From Alkalinema sp. FACHB-956 (GTDB lineage: Bacteria; Cyanobacteriota; Cyanobacteriia; Leptolyngbyales; Leptolyngbyaceae), in NCBI RefSeq assembly GCF_014697025.1, contig NZ_JACJRC010000019.1:1-64000 (forward strand): a stretch of 64,000 nt of DNA, read 5' to 3'. The notes beneath the pieces were generated by a model. The model was not told where the DNA came from. It worked only from the letters and a program-made list of their open reading frames with translations, and ran no database searches. Positions 27,889-37,306 of the stretch are shown piece by piece (within the stretch, counting starts at the first letter, position 1; each line of letters begins with the position of its first letter). Made by a program: the position numbers and the translations under genes.

Positions 27889-29481
27889 TTATTTCACGAT
27901 CGAGACAAGTTTAGGTGCAGTCAGCTCAGGAGCGATGGAAACTTGGGGGAATTGCATCGGTTGGCCTGCTAGGGTGGGCAATGCATTCCGGGCATGACTC
28001 GCAATTTGCACCGTTTTTACATCGTAGGTCTGGGTCACCAGCTTGGGATACAGACCAATCCCGATGATGGGGAGCAAAAAGCTGGCAGCAATAAACAACT
28101 CGCGGGGCTTCACATCCAAGAAAATCTGCCCTTCCACAGCTTTGCCTTCCTTGCCGTAGAACATTTCCCGCAGCATCGAGAGTAGGTAAATCGGCGTGAT
28201 GATTAAACCGACCGCCGCAAGAACCACCACAACGGTTTTGAATTCCGTGCTGTAAATATCACTGTTGCTGAAGCCCAGGAAGACCATCAATTCTCCTACG
28301 AAGCCGCTCATTCCCGGCAGGGCGAGGGAGGCCATCGACGCAGTCGTAAACAGGGCAAATGCTGAAGGCATTTTCTTGCCCAAACCGCCCATTTCATCCA
28401 AGTTCAAGGTGTGGGTGCGATCGTAGGTGACCCCCGCTAGGAAGAAGAGCGCTGCGGCAATCAAACCGTGGGAAACCATTTGCAGAACTGCGCCACTCAT
28501 GCCCAATTCCGTGTAGGACGCAACACCGAGCAACACAAACCCCATGTGGGAAATGGAGGAATAGGCCATCCGCCGCTTGAGATTGCGCTGGGCAAAGGAA
28601 GCTAGCGATCCGTAGACAATGTTGACCACACCCAGCACTGCTAGCACCGGAGCAAAGTAAACATGGGCATGGGGCAGCATTTCCACGTTCATGCGGATCA
28701 GGGCATAGCCACCCATTTTCAGAAGCACCCCGGCCAAAATCATGGAAACTGGCGCAGAGGCTTCCCCGTGGGCATCGGGCAACCAAGTGTGCAGGGGAAA
28801 TACGGAAAGCTTGACACCATAGGCAATCAGCAATCCTGCATAAACCAAGAGTTCAAATCCCAGCTTGTAATCTTTGAGGCCCAGTTCCGTCAGATTAAAG
28901 GTGACATTGCCGCCGTAGAAGGCCATGGCCAGCGCGGCGACTAGAATGAAAATCGACGCGATTGCGGTGTAGAGAATAAACTTAGTCGCAGCATAACGGC
29001 GTTTGGGGCCACCCCAAATCGCGATGAGGATGTAAACCGGAACCAGTTCCAGTTCCCAAATGCAGAAGAATTGCAACAAATCCTGAGCACAAAACACCCC
29101 AATCTGGGCGCTATACATCAACAGCATCAGGAAATAAAAAAGCCGGGGCTTTTCCTTCACTTGCCAGCCGGCCAGGATCGACAGCGTGGTTACCAGTCCC
29201 GTCAGAACCACCAATGGCATGGAGATGCCATCGATCGCGAGGGACCAATTCAGCCCCAGTTGCGGAATCCAGGAATAGTTTTCAACGAGTTGGTAGGCGG
29301 ACTGAGTGAAGTCGTAGTGCTTCCACAGCGCATAGATAATGAGTGCAAAATTAGTCAGACCCACACCGAGGGCATAGGAACGGACGGTTTTACCTTCTTT
29401 GTCGGGTAGGAAAGGGATGAGAAGCGACGCCACGATCGGCAGGAGGATAATGGCGCTTAGCCAAGGAAATGCAGTGCTCAC
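27889..29481 (-). CDS. ndhD: NAD(P)H-quinone oxidoreductase subunit 4 (NdhD)
   Basis: A 530-aa polytopic protein with about 14 helices of the complex I Mrp-antiporter family (NuoM/NdhD). Seen are [21 protein letters not shown] (the family's central E-x-x-L-x-P motif), [36 protein letters not shown], and [14 protein letters not shown]. It is a proton-pumping subunit of thylakoid NDH-1, used in cyclic electron flow and respiration. It sounds like the NdhD1/2 group by its N-terminus, but the subtype is not certain. No ndhF neighbour is present. Confidence 0.95.
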   Translation of the reverse strand: MSTAFPWLSAIILLPIVASLLIPFLPDKEGKTVRSYALGVGLTNFALIIYALWKHYDFTQSAYQLVENYSWIPQLGLNWSLAIDGISMPLVVLTGLVTTLSILAGWQVKEKPRLFYFLMLLMYSAQIGVFCAQDLLQFFCIWELELVPVYILIAIWGGPKRRYAATKFILYTAIASIFILVAALAMAFYGGNVTFNLTELGLKDYKLGFELLVYAGLLIAYGVKLSVFPLHTWLPDAHGEASAPVSMILAGVLLKMGGYALIRMNVEMLPHAHVYFAPVLAVLGVVNIVYGSLASFAQRNLKRRMAYSSISHMGFVLLGVASYTELGMSGAVLQMVSHGLIAAALFFLAGVTYDRTHTLNLDEMGGLGKKMPSAFALFTTASMASLALPGMSGFVGELMVFLGFSNSDIYSTEFKTVVVVLAAVGLIITPIYLLSMLREMFYGKEGKAVEGQIFLDVKPRELFIAASFLLPIIGIGLYPKLVTQTYDVKTVQIASHARNALPTLAGQPMQFPQVSIAPELTAPKLVSIVK

Positions 29482-30118
29482 GACGAGAACCTGTAGAGAA
29501 TCATCAGTGAAGTGGACAGTGGGCTATCACCGGAATTAACCGAACCCAGAGATTCAATCCGCAAAGAAAAGTCATCAACTTTGGAGAGATCAAACTCACT
29601 GTTTGGGTGGGTTTGCAAACGTTGCAGGACTGTGACCGGATCGGAGTCTCATAGGTGAGGCGCTGACCATCCACGCATCCCACGGGAGTTTATTAGCTAT
29701 CTTTGCGAATCAAATTGGTGCATCGAATGGTTTAGTAACCGTGATGAGAGTAATTACCTACCTAATTATAGTGCCCATATGTAAAGTTAGATAAACTTCA
29801 TCAAAACAATATGACGGTTTGTAAATCGTCTTCGACTTAGGTGAAGGCCAAGCAGACAGGCTGCGCTTTATGGGCTTTTTGACTCACCCAGGGAAGACAG
29901 CTTAAAAAAGACGTACAGAAGGGTTCAACACAAAGCACCTTGAATATTCAAGATGTTCGTAACATATGTTTACAATTCTAGGCGGATGACTCCGTGTTTT
30001 TCAAAAACTTAATAATTGAGTCAAATTGGTGTAAAACTTGACAATTTAAATTGATGCGGATCCAAAAGAGCTGCTCTGCAAGGATTTTGCATCTAGGATT
30101 CTGTATGCCGCCCAAGCC
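29482..30118. other. Intergenic region upstream of ndhD
   Basis: About 640 bp that presumably contains the ndhD promoter and the 3' region of the PilT-like gene. It is AT-rich at 29740-29830 and 29990-30060. I saw no conserved small ORF or structured RNA. Confidence 0.4.
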
Positions 30119-31612
30119 TTAACTCAAAATTTGCTCACGGTAGTCCTTGCTATGCAAGCCCGATCGACTCGATCGACGGGTCACGTTCTTCAGCATGTAG
30201 TGCAGATCATCGGGGTTCATGGATGCAGCTAGGGCCTCTTCCTCGGTAATGTGTCCCTGATGGTGAAGGTCATACAGGGCTTGGTTCAGTGTTTGGGCTC
30301 CATCTTTGCCCTCTTCCATAACCCGGCTGACCGCTTCGAGATCTCCCTTTTGCAGGTAATCGCGGATGGTTTCTGTATTCAACATGATTTCCAACGCAGC
30401 GATTCTTGCCCCAGAGGGTGTCGGTACCAGCACTTGGGAAAGCACCGCCTGCATGGCTTCGACAATCTGGTGGCGAACCGTTTCCTGTTCCTCCGGCGTA
30501 TAGAAATTGAGAATTCGCTTCAGGGCATTGACCGTCCCCTTAGTGTGCAGAGTCCCCAGAACTAAATGTCCGGTTAGGGCTGCTCGAATCGCGGTATCCA
30601 CCGTTTCCCGATCGCGCATTTCTCCAACCAGCAAAATATCCGGATCCTGGCGCAGGGCAGATCGCAGGGCTTCTTTAAATTCATGGGTGTGCAGTCCCAC
30701 TTCCCGCTGGGTAATCAGGGATTGATTGGAGGTGTGGATATATTCGATCGGGTCTTCGATCGTGACAATTTTTCTACAAAAAGAATCATTTACATGGCGT
30801 AACATGGCCGCCAAAGTTGTTGATTTACCCGTATTGACTGGCCCGGTCACCAGAACTAAGCCCTGGCGCTCTTCCGCAAGGCGGCCTAGGATTTCAGGGA
30901 GACTCAGATCGGCGATCGTGGGTACATGGAGGGAAATCAACCGCAACACCATCACCCCACCCATAATCGATTGGGCACAGTTCAGCCGACACCGCACTAG
31001 GTTCGGGTAATAGATCGCGGTATCCAGTTCCCAATGCTGGTGGAAGTAGGTGCGCTGTTCTGGAGATAGGACTTCCTCCAAAAACGTATCAAATTGGCGC
31101 GCAGTAATGATGCCATAGCTGGGTTGGGGCTGAATTTGGCCTTGAATTCGAAAGCGCGGTAACTCTCCCACTTGCAAATGTATATCAGATGCCCCTTGTT
31201 GGTGGGCATCCTGTACCAAGCTTAAAACGGTCGTGGGCTGATGTTCCGGCGCAGTTTCCAGTTGGATGTTACTAATACTCAGGGATTGGATCCCTTGCGT
31301 AGTCGGGCCACAGTTAATCCGAGCGGTCACAAACCCAGGAATCGTGAGTAACGTATCTAATTTTTGTTGAGTGCGATAAATCTGAACGCAATCCGGAGGT
31401 AGCAGATCCTGAACATATTGGCTAAAGCGTTCCGGTGTCACGATCGGCAGTTGTGCCTGGGGCATGAGCTTGCCATGGAGGCGATAGAACGGCGATCGAC
31501 CAATTTGGATATACAGTGCCGTTGCGCCCTGGTGATAAGCCGTATAGATCAGTTGCCGAAATTCGGAGGGCTGATCCGTTGCCGAACGAGAATTGGCTTG
31601 GATGGCAGTCAT
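30119..31612 (-). CDS. PilT-like retraction ATPase with duplicated N-terminal domain
   Basis: A 497-aa secretion-type ATPase. Walker A GPVNTGKST lies at 257-265, the Asp box VTIEDPIEYIH follows, then Walker B DPDILLVGEMRD and the His box GHLVLGTLHT. Residues 129-226 match the normal PilT N-terminal domain (SLVQDAHQQGASDIHLQVGELPRFRIQGQI). Residues 18-117 look like a second, degenerate copy (LIYTAYHQGATALYIQIGRSPFYRLHGKL). PilT normally has one such domain and about 340-380 residues, so this is a longer paralogue. It probably drives type IV pilus dynamics for motility or DNA uptake; PilB and PilT proper are not in the window. Confidence 0.9.
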   Translation of the reverse strand: MTAIQANSRSATDQPSEFRQLIYTAYHQGATALYIQIGRSPFYRLHGKLMPQAQLPIVTPERFSQYVQDLLPPDCVQIYRTQQKLDTLLTIPGFVTARINCGPTTQGIQSLSISNIQLETAPEHQPTTVLSLVQDAHQQGASDIHLQVGELPRFRIQGQIQPQPSYGIITARQFDTFLEEVLSPEQRTYFHQHWELDTAIYYPNLVRCRLNCAQSIMGGVMVLRLISLHVPTIADLSLPEILGRLAEERQGLVLVTGPVNTGKSTTLAAMLRHVNDSFCRKIVTIEDPIEYIHTSNQSLITQREVGLHTHEFKEALRSALRQDPDILLVGEMRDRETVDTAIRAALTGHLVLGTLHTKGTVNALKRILNFYTPEEQETVRHQIVEAMQAVLSQVLVPTPSGARIAALEIMLNTETIRDYLQKGDLEAVSRVMEEGKDGAQTLNQALYDLHHQGHITEEEALAASMNPDDLHYMLKNVTRRSSRSGLHSKDYREQILS

Positions 31613-31662
31613 GGCGAATGTGACAGCAAATGTGACGATTTGTGGGGTCGGGAATTTTTAGT

Positions 31663-31795
31663 AACTGAGCTTGTAGCAATTGAGCTTGTAGCAATTGAGC
31701 TTGTAGCAATTGAGCTTGTAGCAACTGAGCTTGTAACAACTGAGCTTGTAGCAGCTGATGTAGTCACTGAACTTATAGTCACTGAACTTATAGTC
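31663..31795. repeat. 15-bp tandem array, about nine units
   Basis: Units of AATTGAGCTTGTAGC type start at 31663 and recur every 15 bp to 31752. One unit (31753-31765) is shortened to 13 bp, and two more copies of ACTGAACTTATAGTC follow (31766, 31781). The array ends about 50 bp upstream of the PilT-like ATG at 31612. Confidence 0.92.
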
Positions 31796-31839
31796 ACTGA
31801 AAAAGACCATCAGTCTAGCTAGGACTTTTGCAAGGGCTT

Positions 31840-31884
31840 TGACGACCAGCGATCTGACGACCAGCGATCCGACGACAAGCGGTC
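31840..31884. repeat. 15-bp tandem repeat x3
   Basis: TGACGACCAGCGATC occurs at 31840 and 31855, with a variant at 31870. Confidence 0.88.
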
Positions 31885-31943
31885 TGAGGACAAAGAATGA
31901 ACACACAGAAAATGAACAGACAGGGTGCTTTTGGGGCAGGGGA

Positions 31944-32930
31944 TTAATGGACAGGGGGCTTTTGGGCAGTCCCTAACGGGGACGCTTCTAACCAACCTTG
32001 AACCGCTTTACTGAGATAACCAATTTGGCCATAACTATAAACCCAATTTTCAAAGGATTCTGCTGGTTTCCGCCAAAATTTGATCGCTTTATAACAACCG
32101 CGCAGCAGCCGCTCGCCACCCCGCACCAACTGGCCCAGTCCCGCTTCTCCCACCAATTGCTCTCGATAGCATTCACTAATCCCCTGCCACCAACCGCGTT
32201 CCAGGAACCAACGCCGCTGTACCCGTTCCGGAGCGACATGGTGCGCAACGATCGCTGTGGGTAAATAGGCCACCCGCCAGCCCGTTTGCAGTGCCAAGTT
32301 GGTCATGTGTAACTCTTCATTGGAGAGCAAGTTTTTGCCCACCCGTCCTAGGTTGAGGTCAAAGCCCCCCACTTGGTCAAGAAATGTACGACGCAAAGAA
32401 TAATTGAGTCCCCGAGGGGTGAGTCCCGGTACTTGAATCTCAACCACTTGATCACCCAAGTCGTAGGCTCCTAAATTCCCTGCCAAACCCGCCGAAAGCC
32501 AGCGTGGAGCCGTCAGTCCATCCGTCCAGAGCAGGGTGACCTTGCCCCCCGCGATCGCCAATTTGGGATCCTCTGCATAGGCATCCACTAAAATTTGTAG
32601 CCATTCTGGGCTGGCGATCGCATCATCATCAAGGTAGGCCAAAATCTCCGCTTGCGCCAATTTGGCTCCGGTATTCCGAGCAACCGACAGACCCACTTGG
32701 GGTTCGTACACATAGCGGATGCGAGGGCGGATGTGAGGATCGACCAAGTATGGCTCCACAACCTCTCTTGTGCGATCGGTGGAGGCATTATCCACCACAA
32801 TCACTTCAAAGGCGGCACAGGTCTGATTGAGCAGACTCTCGATCGATTTACCGAGGTAGCGATCGCGATTGTGGGTGCAAATGATCGCCGAAATTTGTGG
32901 GCTCGGTGGATTAGGACAGGGTGAACTCAT
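31944..32930 (-). CDS. Family 2 glycosyltransferase (cytoplasmic)
   Basis: A 328-aa GT2 enzyme. The N-terminal SAIICTHNRDRYLGKSIESL, VIVVDNASTDRTREVV and ILAYLDDDAIASPEWL (DDD = DxD metal site) are the GT-A signatures. A later EELHMTNLALQTGW fits the acceptor helix. No membrane segment is seen, so it is peripheral. It probably transfers a sugar to a polysaccharide or glycolipid; donor and acceptor are unknown. The ATG at 32930 is chosen because it precedes the GT domain. The last codons are imperfectly repeated after the stop. Confidence 0.88.
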   Translation of the reverse strand: MSSPCPNPPSPQISAIICTHNRDRYLGKSIESLLNQTCAAFEVIVVDNASTDRTREVVEPYLVDPHIRPRIRYVYEPQVGLSVARNTGAKLAQAEILAYLDDDAIASPEWLQILVDAYAEDPKLAIAGGKVTLLWTDGLTAPRWLSAGLAGNLGAYDLGDQVVEIQVPGLTPRGLNYSLRRTFLDQVGGFDLNLGRVGKNLLSNEELHMTNLALQTGWRVAYLPTAIVAHHVAPERVQRRWFLERGWWQGISECYREQLVGEAGLGQLVRGGERLLRGCYKAIKFWRKPAESFENWVYSYGQIGYLSKAVQGWLEASPLGTAQKPPVH

Positions 32931-32961
32931 AGAAAGAAAAGGAAAAGCCGTTGTTGTCTGG

Positions 32962-33014
32962 GTTAAAACTGTCAACCAAGTTAAAACTATCAACAAGTTA
33001 AAACTATCAACCAA
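32962..33014. repeat. 17-18-bp tandem repeat x3
   Basis: GTTAAAACTATCAACCAA-type units at 32962, 32980 and 32997 (18, 17 and 18 bp) lie in the leader of the GT2 gene. Confidence 0.85.
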
Positions 33015-33034
33015 CGGGGGATAACGCCACTATG

Positions 33035-34060
33035 CTATTGCTTCAGGCGGCTATGTAGCATCACGAGATCCTCGGATAGTTGCCCTAACCGACTTTCTAA
33101 CTCCTGTTGGCGACTGAGCAATTGGCGGAGACGGTGGTGACGGGCGATCGCGAGACTCACCGTGGGCACTTGGTCAGCGGGACAGGGACAAGACCAAACC
33201 CGACCATCGGCATTCAAGCCACACAGCCGATAGCCCGCACCGTTGACTAAGACTCGCTCCGGCTGAATTTCCCCAGACTGTAACTTTTCAACAAATTGAA
33301 TCAATTGGGAAATTTCTGCATGTTTGAAGGCCACGGTTTCTGCATGGGGCAGATCGCCGGTGGATTCTAGCCAGCCATCCACGATCGGCCCTTCGATGTA
33401 GAGATCTTGAATATGTCGTACCACTTGGGCGAGTTCCGCCTGCCAACCTTCAGCAATGCCTAACATTTCTCGGAGCAGGCTAGCCGCCAAACCTGGATTC
33501 GCACCATTGCGGTGGCTGGAAAAGTGCACCGATTTCATTTTGGGCAGGTGCAGTGCCTTGGACGTTGGGATTGTTTGAGTCGCGTCGGACACCGTAGAAG
33601 CGGGCATCTCTGGCGTGGCCAACTGGAACGATGCAGAGAGGGGAGCCGGTGGATTCGCAGGCAGATCGATCGAGGTGAGATCCGCAATGGGGGGCACCCG
33701 GTGGGGCGTCGGTAAATGCAACCCACTTAATGGCGTGATCGGTTCAGACTTGTCCGATAGCTCGGGCTTATCCAATAGCTCGGGCTTATCCGATAGCTCA
33801 GATGTTTCGGGTTGGGCGATCGGCTGAGATTGACCAGGATTTGCCGTAGGGATTGCCGCAGATAAGTTTATCGAAGAGGGGGACGAAACACTAACCGCAG
33901 AGGATAGCCCAGACTTGGAACTGACTTCAAAGGACACCGATCGGCCTGACGAATTTGGCTGACGCACCGTACTGGCATTGGCGGAACCGGACGCGATCGC
34001 AGTGGGCTGCTCAAGGCGATGCAGGGTTTGCTCAATGCGTTTGAGGTTTGCTTTCATCAT
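33035..34060 (-). CDS. Conserved hypothetical protein with disordered linker
   Basis: A 341-aa protein of unrecognised family. Residues about 1-25 form an amphipathic helix (KANLKRIEQTLHRLEQ). Residues about 25-165 are Ser/Pro-rich and disordered, with a three-fold ELSDKPELLDKPE repeat. Residues about 180-341 form a helical, more conserved-looking domain (LLREMLGIAEGWQAELAQVV, AEISQLIQFVEKLQSGEI, LAIARHHRLRQLLSRQQEL). No motif points to a reaction. It sits between a GT2 gene and the divergent cobU. Two ATGs (34060 and 34057) are equally possible starts. Confidence 0.6.
   Translation of the reverse strand: MMKANLKRIEQTLHRLEQPTAIASGSANASTVRQPNSSGRSVSFEVSSKSGLSSAVSVSSPSSINLSAAIPTANPGQSQPIAQPETSELSDKPELLDKPELSDKSEPITPLSGLHLPTPHRVPPIADLTSIDLPANPPAPLSASFQLATPEMPASTVSDATQTIPTSKALHLPKMKSVHFSSHRNGANPGLAASLLREMLGIAEGWQAELAQVVRHIQDLYIEGPIVDGWLESTGDLPHAETVAFKHAEISQLIQFVEKLQSGEIQPERVLVNGAGYRLCGLNADGRVWSCPCPADQVPTVSLAIARHHRLRQLLSRQQELESRLGQLSEDLVMLHSRLKQ
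33752..33805. repeat. 18-bp in-frame tandem repeat x3
   Basis: TCCGATAGCTCGGGCTTA occurs at 33752, with near-copies at 33770 and 33788. It encodes the Pro-Glu-Leu-Ser-Asp-Lys repeats of the hypothetical protein. Confidence 0.85.
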
Positions 34061-34155
34061 GTCCAACTCGGAGGTGATTGGCCCAATTCCCGATCTGGCG
34101 GGCTTTGGAATGACCTATTGTATACGTCGATATCTAAATGGTGCAGATTTTAAAG

Positions 34156-34701
34156 ATGATTATTTTAGTGACTGGCCCTGCCCGATCGGGCAAAAGTGAA
34201 TGGGCAGAACAGCTCGCTCAGCAGTCGGGACAAGCAGTGGTGTACCTGGCCACCGCCCAAACTGACCCCACGGATCAGGAATGGCAGGCCCGGATTATCC
34301 AACATCAACAGCGCCGTCCAGATGACTGGCAAACCTGGGCAGAACCGATCGCTCTGGCCGATCGCCTGCGCCAGTTAACGCCGGGGCATTGTTGCTTGGT
34401 GGATTCCCTCGGGACTTGGCTGGCCAATCTGTTGGAGCAGGATGAAACCACTTGGCAGCATACCGTTGATGACTTACTGCAAGTCCTGCAAACTCTACCC
34501 ATTACCGTGATTTTCGTCAGTGAGGAAACCGGCTGGGGTGTGGTTCCGGCCTATCCCATAGGACGCCTATTTCGCGATCGCCTCGGTAGCCTCACCCGCC
34601 AAATTGCCGCGATCGCTGATGTAACCTATCTTGTCACGGGAGGCCATGTGCTGAATCTGAGTCAGATCGGCCAGAAACTTAATCTAGATAGGGTTACCTG
34701 A
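34156..34701 (+). CDS. cobU: Adenosylcobinamide kinase/guanylyltransferase
   Basis: A 181-aa bifunctional enzyme of cobalamin salvage and nucleotide-loop assembly; it phosphorylates adenosylcobinamide and converts it to the GDP derivative. Seen are the P-loop IILVTGPARSGKS, the VYLATAQ strand, HQQRRPDDWQTW and VDSLGTWLANLL. The ATG at 34156 gives the canonical N-terminus; an ATG at 34138 would add six residues. It stands alone here; no other cob gene lies nearby, and I saw no cobalamin riboswitch upstream. Confidence 0.92.
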   Translation: MIILVTGPARSGKSEWAEQLAQQSGQAVVYLATAQTDPTDQEWQARIIQHQQRRPDDWQTWAEPIALADRLRQLTPGHCCLVDSLGTWLANLLEQDETTWQHTVDDLLQVLQTLPITVIFVSEETGWGVVPAYPIGRLFRDRLGSLTRQIAAIADVTYLVTGGHVLNLSQIGQKLNLDRVT

Positions 34702-34916
34702 GTTTTCCACTGCGATCGCAGCGCAAACTTCAGACTTTATTTACATTTCTCATTAGGTGACCACACTAGCATGGAGGTAAGACATGCCTCTCCATAAATT
34801 CTTTCTGTTTAATACCTGCACTTAATAGCTCCACAGAGATCCACAATTTTTTGCTTGCATCCGACCCAAGCCTGCCATCTTTTCACTTCGGTTAAAACCC
34901 TAGAGTTTTGTCACTT

Positions 34917-35357
34917 ATGGCTTCCGCATCCCATGTCAAACACTACATTGCCTACTGGTTACAGTTGGGTAAGTCATTGGTGATTCATTCCCATCGCAAC
35001 GTTCTTAAAAGTCCTCTTATTATTAGTGGCGAGAACTATAGTGCAGAATTTGAGGCTTACTGGCAACAAGCCTTAACCCATGCGAGGACAAGTTACCTAG
35101 AAGGAACCTCCCAAACGATCGAGGAACTGCTCACCCCGGAGTGGGAGGTTGTTATGTGTGCCCGCTGTCCCATGCCGATCCCCCTCAAAGTGGCAGGAAT
35201 TTCCGCAAATAACTGTCCCTGTCAAGATCTCAACATTTGGCCCAATGCGGAAACCCTCCCCCCTCGTGCTCCCGTTGTTTCCCAAGCCGTTTTGCTAGAT
35301 ATTTGTGAAAACTTAAAACGGAATGAGCACAATTACCCGCGATCGGCCCCTGCCTAG
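34917..35357 (+). CDS. Small cysteine-containing hypothetical protein
   Basis: A 146-aa protein starting at ATG 34917 (a TTG at 34908 is in frame). It has CARCPMPI (CxxC) and NCPCQDLNIW (CxC), which could bind zinc or be redox-active. Two aromatic N-terminal segments (VKHYIAYWLQLGKSLVI, AEFEAYWQQAL) precede it. It looks like a cyanobacterial conserved family, but I cannot name it. It follows cobU by about 215 bp on the same strand. Confidence 0.6.
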   Translation: MASASHVKHYIAYWLQLGKSLVIHSHRNVLKSPLIISGENYSAEFEAYWQQALTHARTSYLEGTSQTIEELLTPEWEVVMCARCPMPIPLKVAGISANNCPCQDLNIWPNAETLPPRAPVVSQAVLLDICENLKRNEHNYPRSAPA

Positions 35358-35435
35358 GATTCTATGCTGGGTGGATCAGAAAAGAGCACTAACCAGAGAG
35401 AACAAGCAGATTTGGATCCCTACGGTAGCCTGATT

Positions 35436-35466
35436 CCTAGGATGACTTGCCCCCTAGGATGACTTG
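35436..35466. repeat. 14-bp direct repeat x2 across the rnz stop codon
   Basis: CCTAGGATGACTTG occurs at 35436-35449 and 35453-35466. The second copy contains the rnz stop (35454-35456) and its last codons; the first copies them downstream, separated by three C. Confidence 0.85.
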
Positions 35467-36494
35467 GGAGATGACTTGGGGGTGGTTTTTCGAGAAACGC
35501 TGCGACTTTTTTTCGGAGGCTGCATCTCCGTGGGTTGTACAACAGGCGCACTAGATGCTGTGTCACGCCGTCGAGGCACTTCATAGGTCCAGAAATCGTG
35601 AGCCATTTCTGTTTTTGGAAAAATCGCCCGAGCTTCTGCCAACAAATCCTTCAATTCAATGTCATTTCCAGGGGCATAGCGGGGACTGAAGTGGGTCATG
35701 ATCAGCGTTTTGACCTGTGCCGCTAGGGCCACCTGGGCTGCCATGGTGGTAGTGGAGTGCAGCCGTTGGAAGGCCATCTCCGCCTCTTGATGGGCAAAGG
35801 TCGCCTCGTGAATTAACACATCCGCATCCTGGGACAGTTCGATCGCGGATTCGCAAAAGACCGTGTCAGTACAGTAAACCACCTTACGCCCCAGTTCCGT
35901 CGGGCCCACAAAATCGTGGCCATTGAAGGTGCGCCCATCCTCTAAAGTGACGGTTTCCCCCCGTTTGAGACGCCCATAGACTGGCCCAAAGGGGATGCCC
36001 AACTCTTGGGCCTTGGCAACGTTGAATTCCCCCGATCGATCGTGCTCAATGATGCGATAGCCGTAGGCTGGAACCCGGTGTTTCAGTAATGTACATTGCA
36101 CCGAAAAGGTTTCATCTTGAAACACCATCCCAGGCCGCACCGTATGCACGCGAACAGGATAGGAAAAATGGGTCTGGGAATAGCGCCGACAGGCTCTGAT
36201 GTACTCGTCCAAATCCGGAGGGCCATAGATATCGATTTCCTGGGCATTTCCGGCGAGGCCACAACTGGCCAACAGTCCCATGAGGCCAAAGATATGATCC
36301 CCATGCATATGGGTGATGAAAATGCGACGGATCTGACTCACCCGGAGATCGCTGCGGAGAAATTGGTGCTGGGTGCCTTCACCGCAGTCAAACAGCCAAA
36401 TTTCCGATCGTTGGGGCAGCTTGAGAGCAACCCCCGACACATTACGGGCGCGGGTGGGGACGCCAGAACTGGTTCCAAGAAATGTAATCTGCAA
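35454..36494 (-). CDS. rnz: Ribonuclease Z
   Basis: A 346-aa metallo-beta-lactamase-fold nuclease that cuts tRNA precursors after the discriminator. Seen are FLGTSSGVPT, DCGEGTQHQFL, THMHGDHIFGL (HxHxDH, the zinc site), VYCTDT and ALAAQVKTLIMTHFSPRY. The canonical enzyme is about 305-310 aa; this one carries about 35 extra C-terminal residues rich in Ser, Lys and Pro (KKSRSVSRKTTPKSSPKSS), probably disordered. It is cytoplasmic and stands alone. Confidence 0.95.
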   Translation of the reverse strand: MQITFLGTSSGVPTRARNVSGVALKLPQRSEIWLFDCGEGTQHQFLRSDLRVSQIRRIFITHMHGDHIFGLMGLLASCGLAGNAQEIDIYGPPDLDEYIRACRRYSQTHFSYPVRVHTVRPGMVFQDETFSVQCTLLKHRVPAYGYRIIEHDRSGEFNVAKAQELGIPFGPVYGRLKRGETVTLEDGRTFNGHDFVGPTELGRKVVYCTDTVFCESAIELSQDADVLIHEATFAHQEAEMAFQRLHSTTTMAAQVALAAQVKTLIMTHFSPRYAPGNDIELKDLLAEARAIFPKTEMAHDFWTYEVPRRRDTASSAPVVQPTEMQPPKKSRSVSRKTTPKSSPKSS

Positions 36495-37306
36495 GGCTGT
36501 CTTTGCTCAATACACAGAATTTTGCAAGCCAAGTTCTATAGTGACACAGGAACTTCATACCCTGGTCAAAGTTCGTTAAAACTGGCCAGGTAAGTTGATA
36601 AAGAATTTTATTCTGTAGTTCTGAAAATGTAGCTTTGAAAGCGCTGCCCCAAGAATCCAAGGGGTTACACTGGGCTTTGCTCACTAGAGCATTGCAAGGT
36701 TTGGCTCAAAAGATTAGCTCAAAGGATTGGCTAGGATGATGAGTCCGCAGCAGGATAGTTAGCTCGCTATAGGTTGAGGCAAAAATTAGGTTTAGGAAAA
36801 CTTTATGTTCTATCTGGAAAATTTAGAAACACTTAATGACGCTATGCCTGATGCTACCTGCTGAAGATTCCCCACTCTGCCTCCATTGGTGGAGTGATCC
36901 GTCGCAAAATCAGACGGACGATCGCCCATATTTTTGAACTGGCCTCGATCGTCTATGGCCCGAACTTAGCCAAATTCGTCTATCCTAGCAACGAGATTGG
37001 GTGCCGATAACGAATAATGCATCCGGATGAATCCATAGACAGCGTGCTATAGGAAACGATGGCAACCTGAAGCATGGCTTACCTTGGGTAAACTTCCTCA
37101 GTGTCACTCCTGAAATTCCTAAACTCACACTTAAAAGATTGATCGATAAGATTGATCGATTCTGAGGGATAGTGGTGAATCCTGTTGGAATTCTCCCGCG
37201 CAATTTCCAGCTCAGTTTCCAGCTCAGTTGCTCAATGTTGACCGTTCCTCGTTAACCGTTCCTCCCATTTATCTTGTTCCTCACACCCCAAAGGAGACCT
37301 GAAATC
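36495..37306. other. Long intergenic region with hairpins
   Basis: An 812-bp stretch between divergent rnz and the SpoIID-like gene. It contains two adjacent hairpins: CACTC/GAGTG (36873-36896) and TCCGTC/GACGGA (36898-36918), the second followed by ATTTTTG. There are short repeats (TTCCAGCTCAGT and ACCGTTCCTC at 37205-37265, GATTGATCGAT at 37138-37160). No protein-coding frame can be supported. A small RNA is possible but unproven. Confidence 0.4.

Larger units (their letters stand above)
31613..31943. other. Repeat-rich upstream region of the PilT-like gene
   Basis: Most of this 331-bp region consists of two tandem-repeat arrays (31663-31795 and 31840-31884). It must also hold the promoter of the PilT-like gene, which may be shaped by copy number. 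Confidence 0.5.

Noticed and set aside
30119-31612. PilB rather than PilT
   Set aside because: The protein is too short and lacks the PilB N-terminal MshEN-type domain; box spacing fits PilT.
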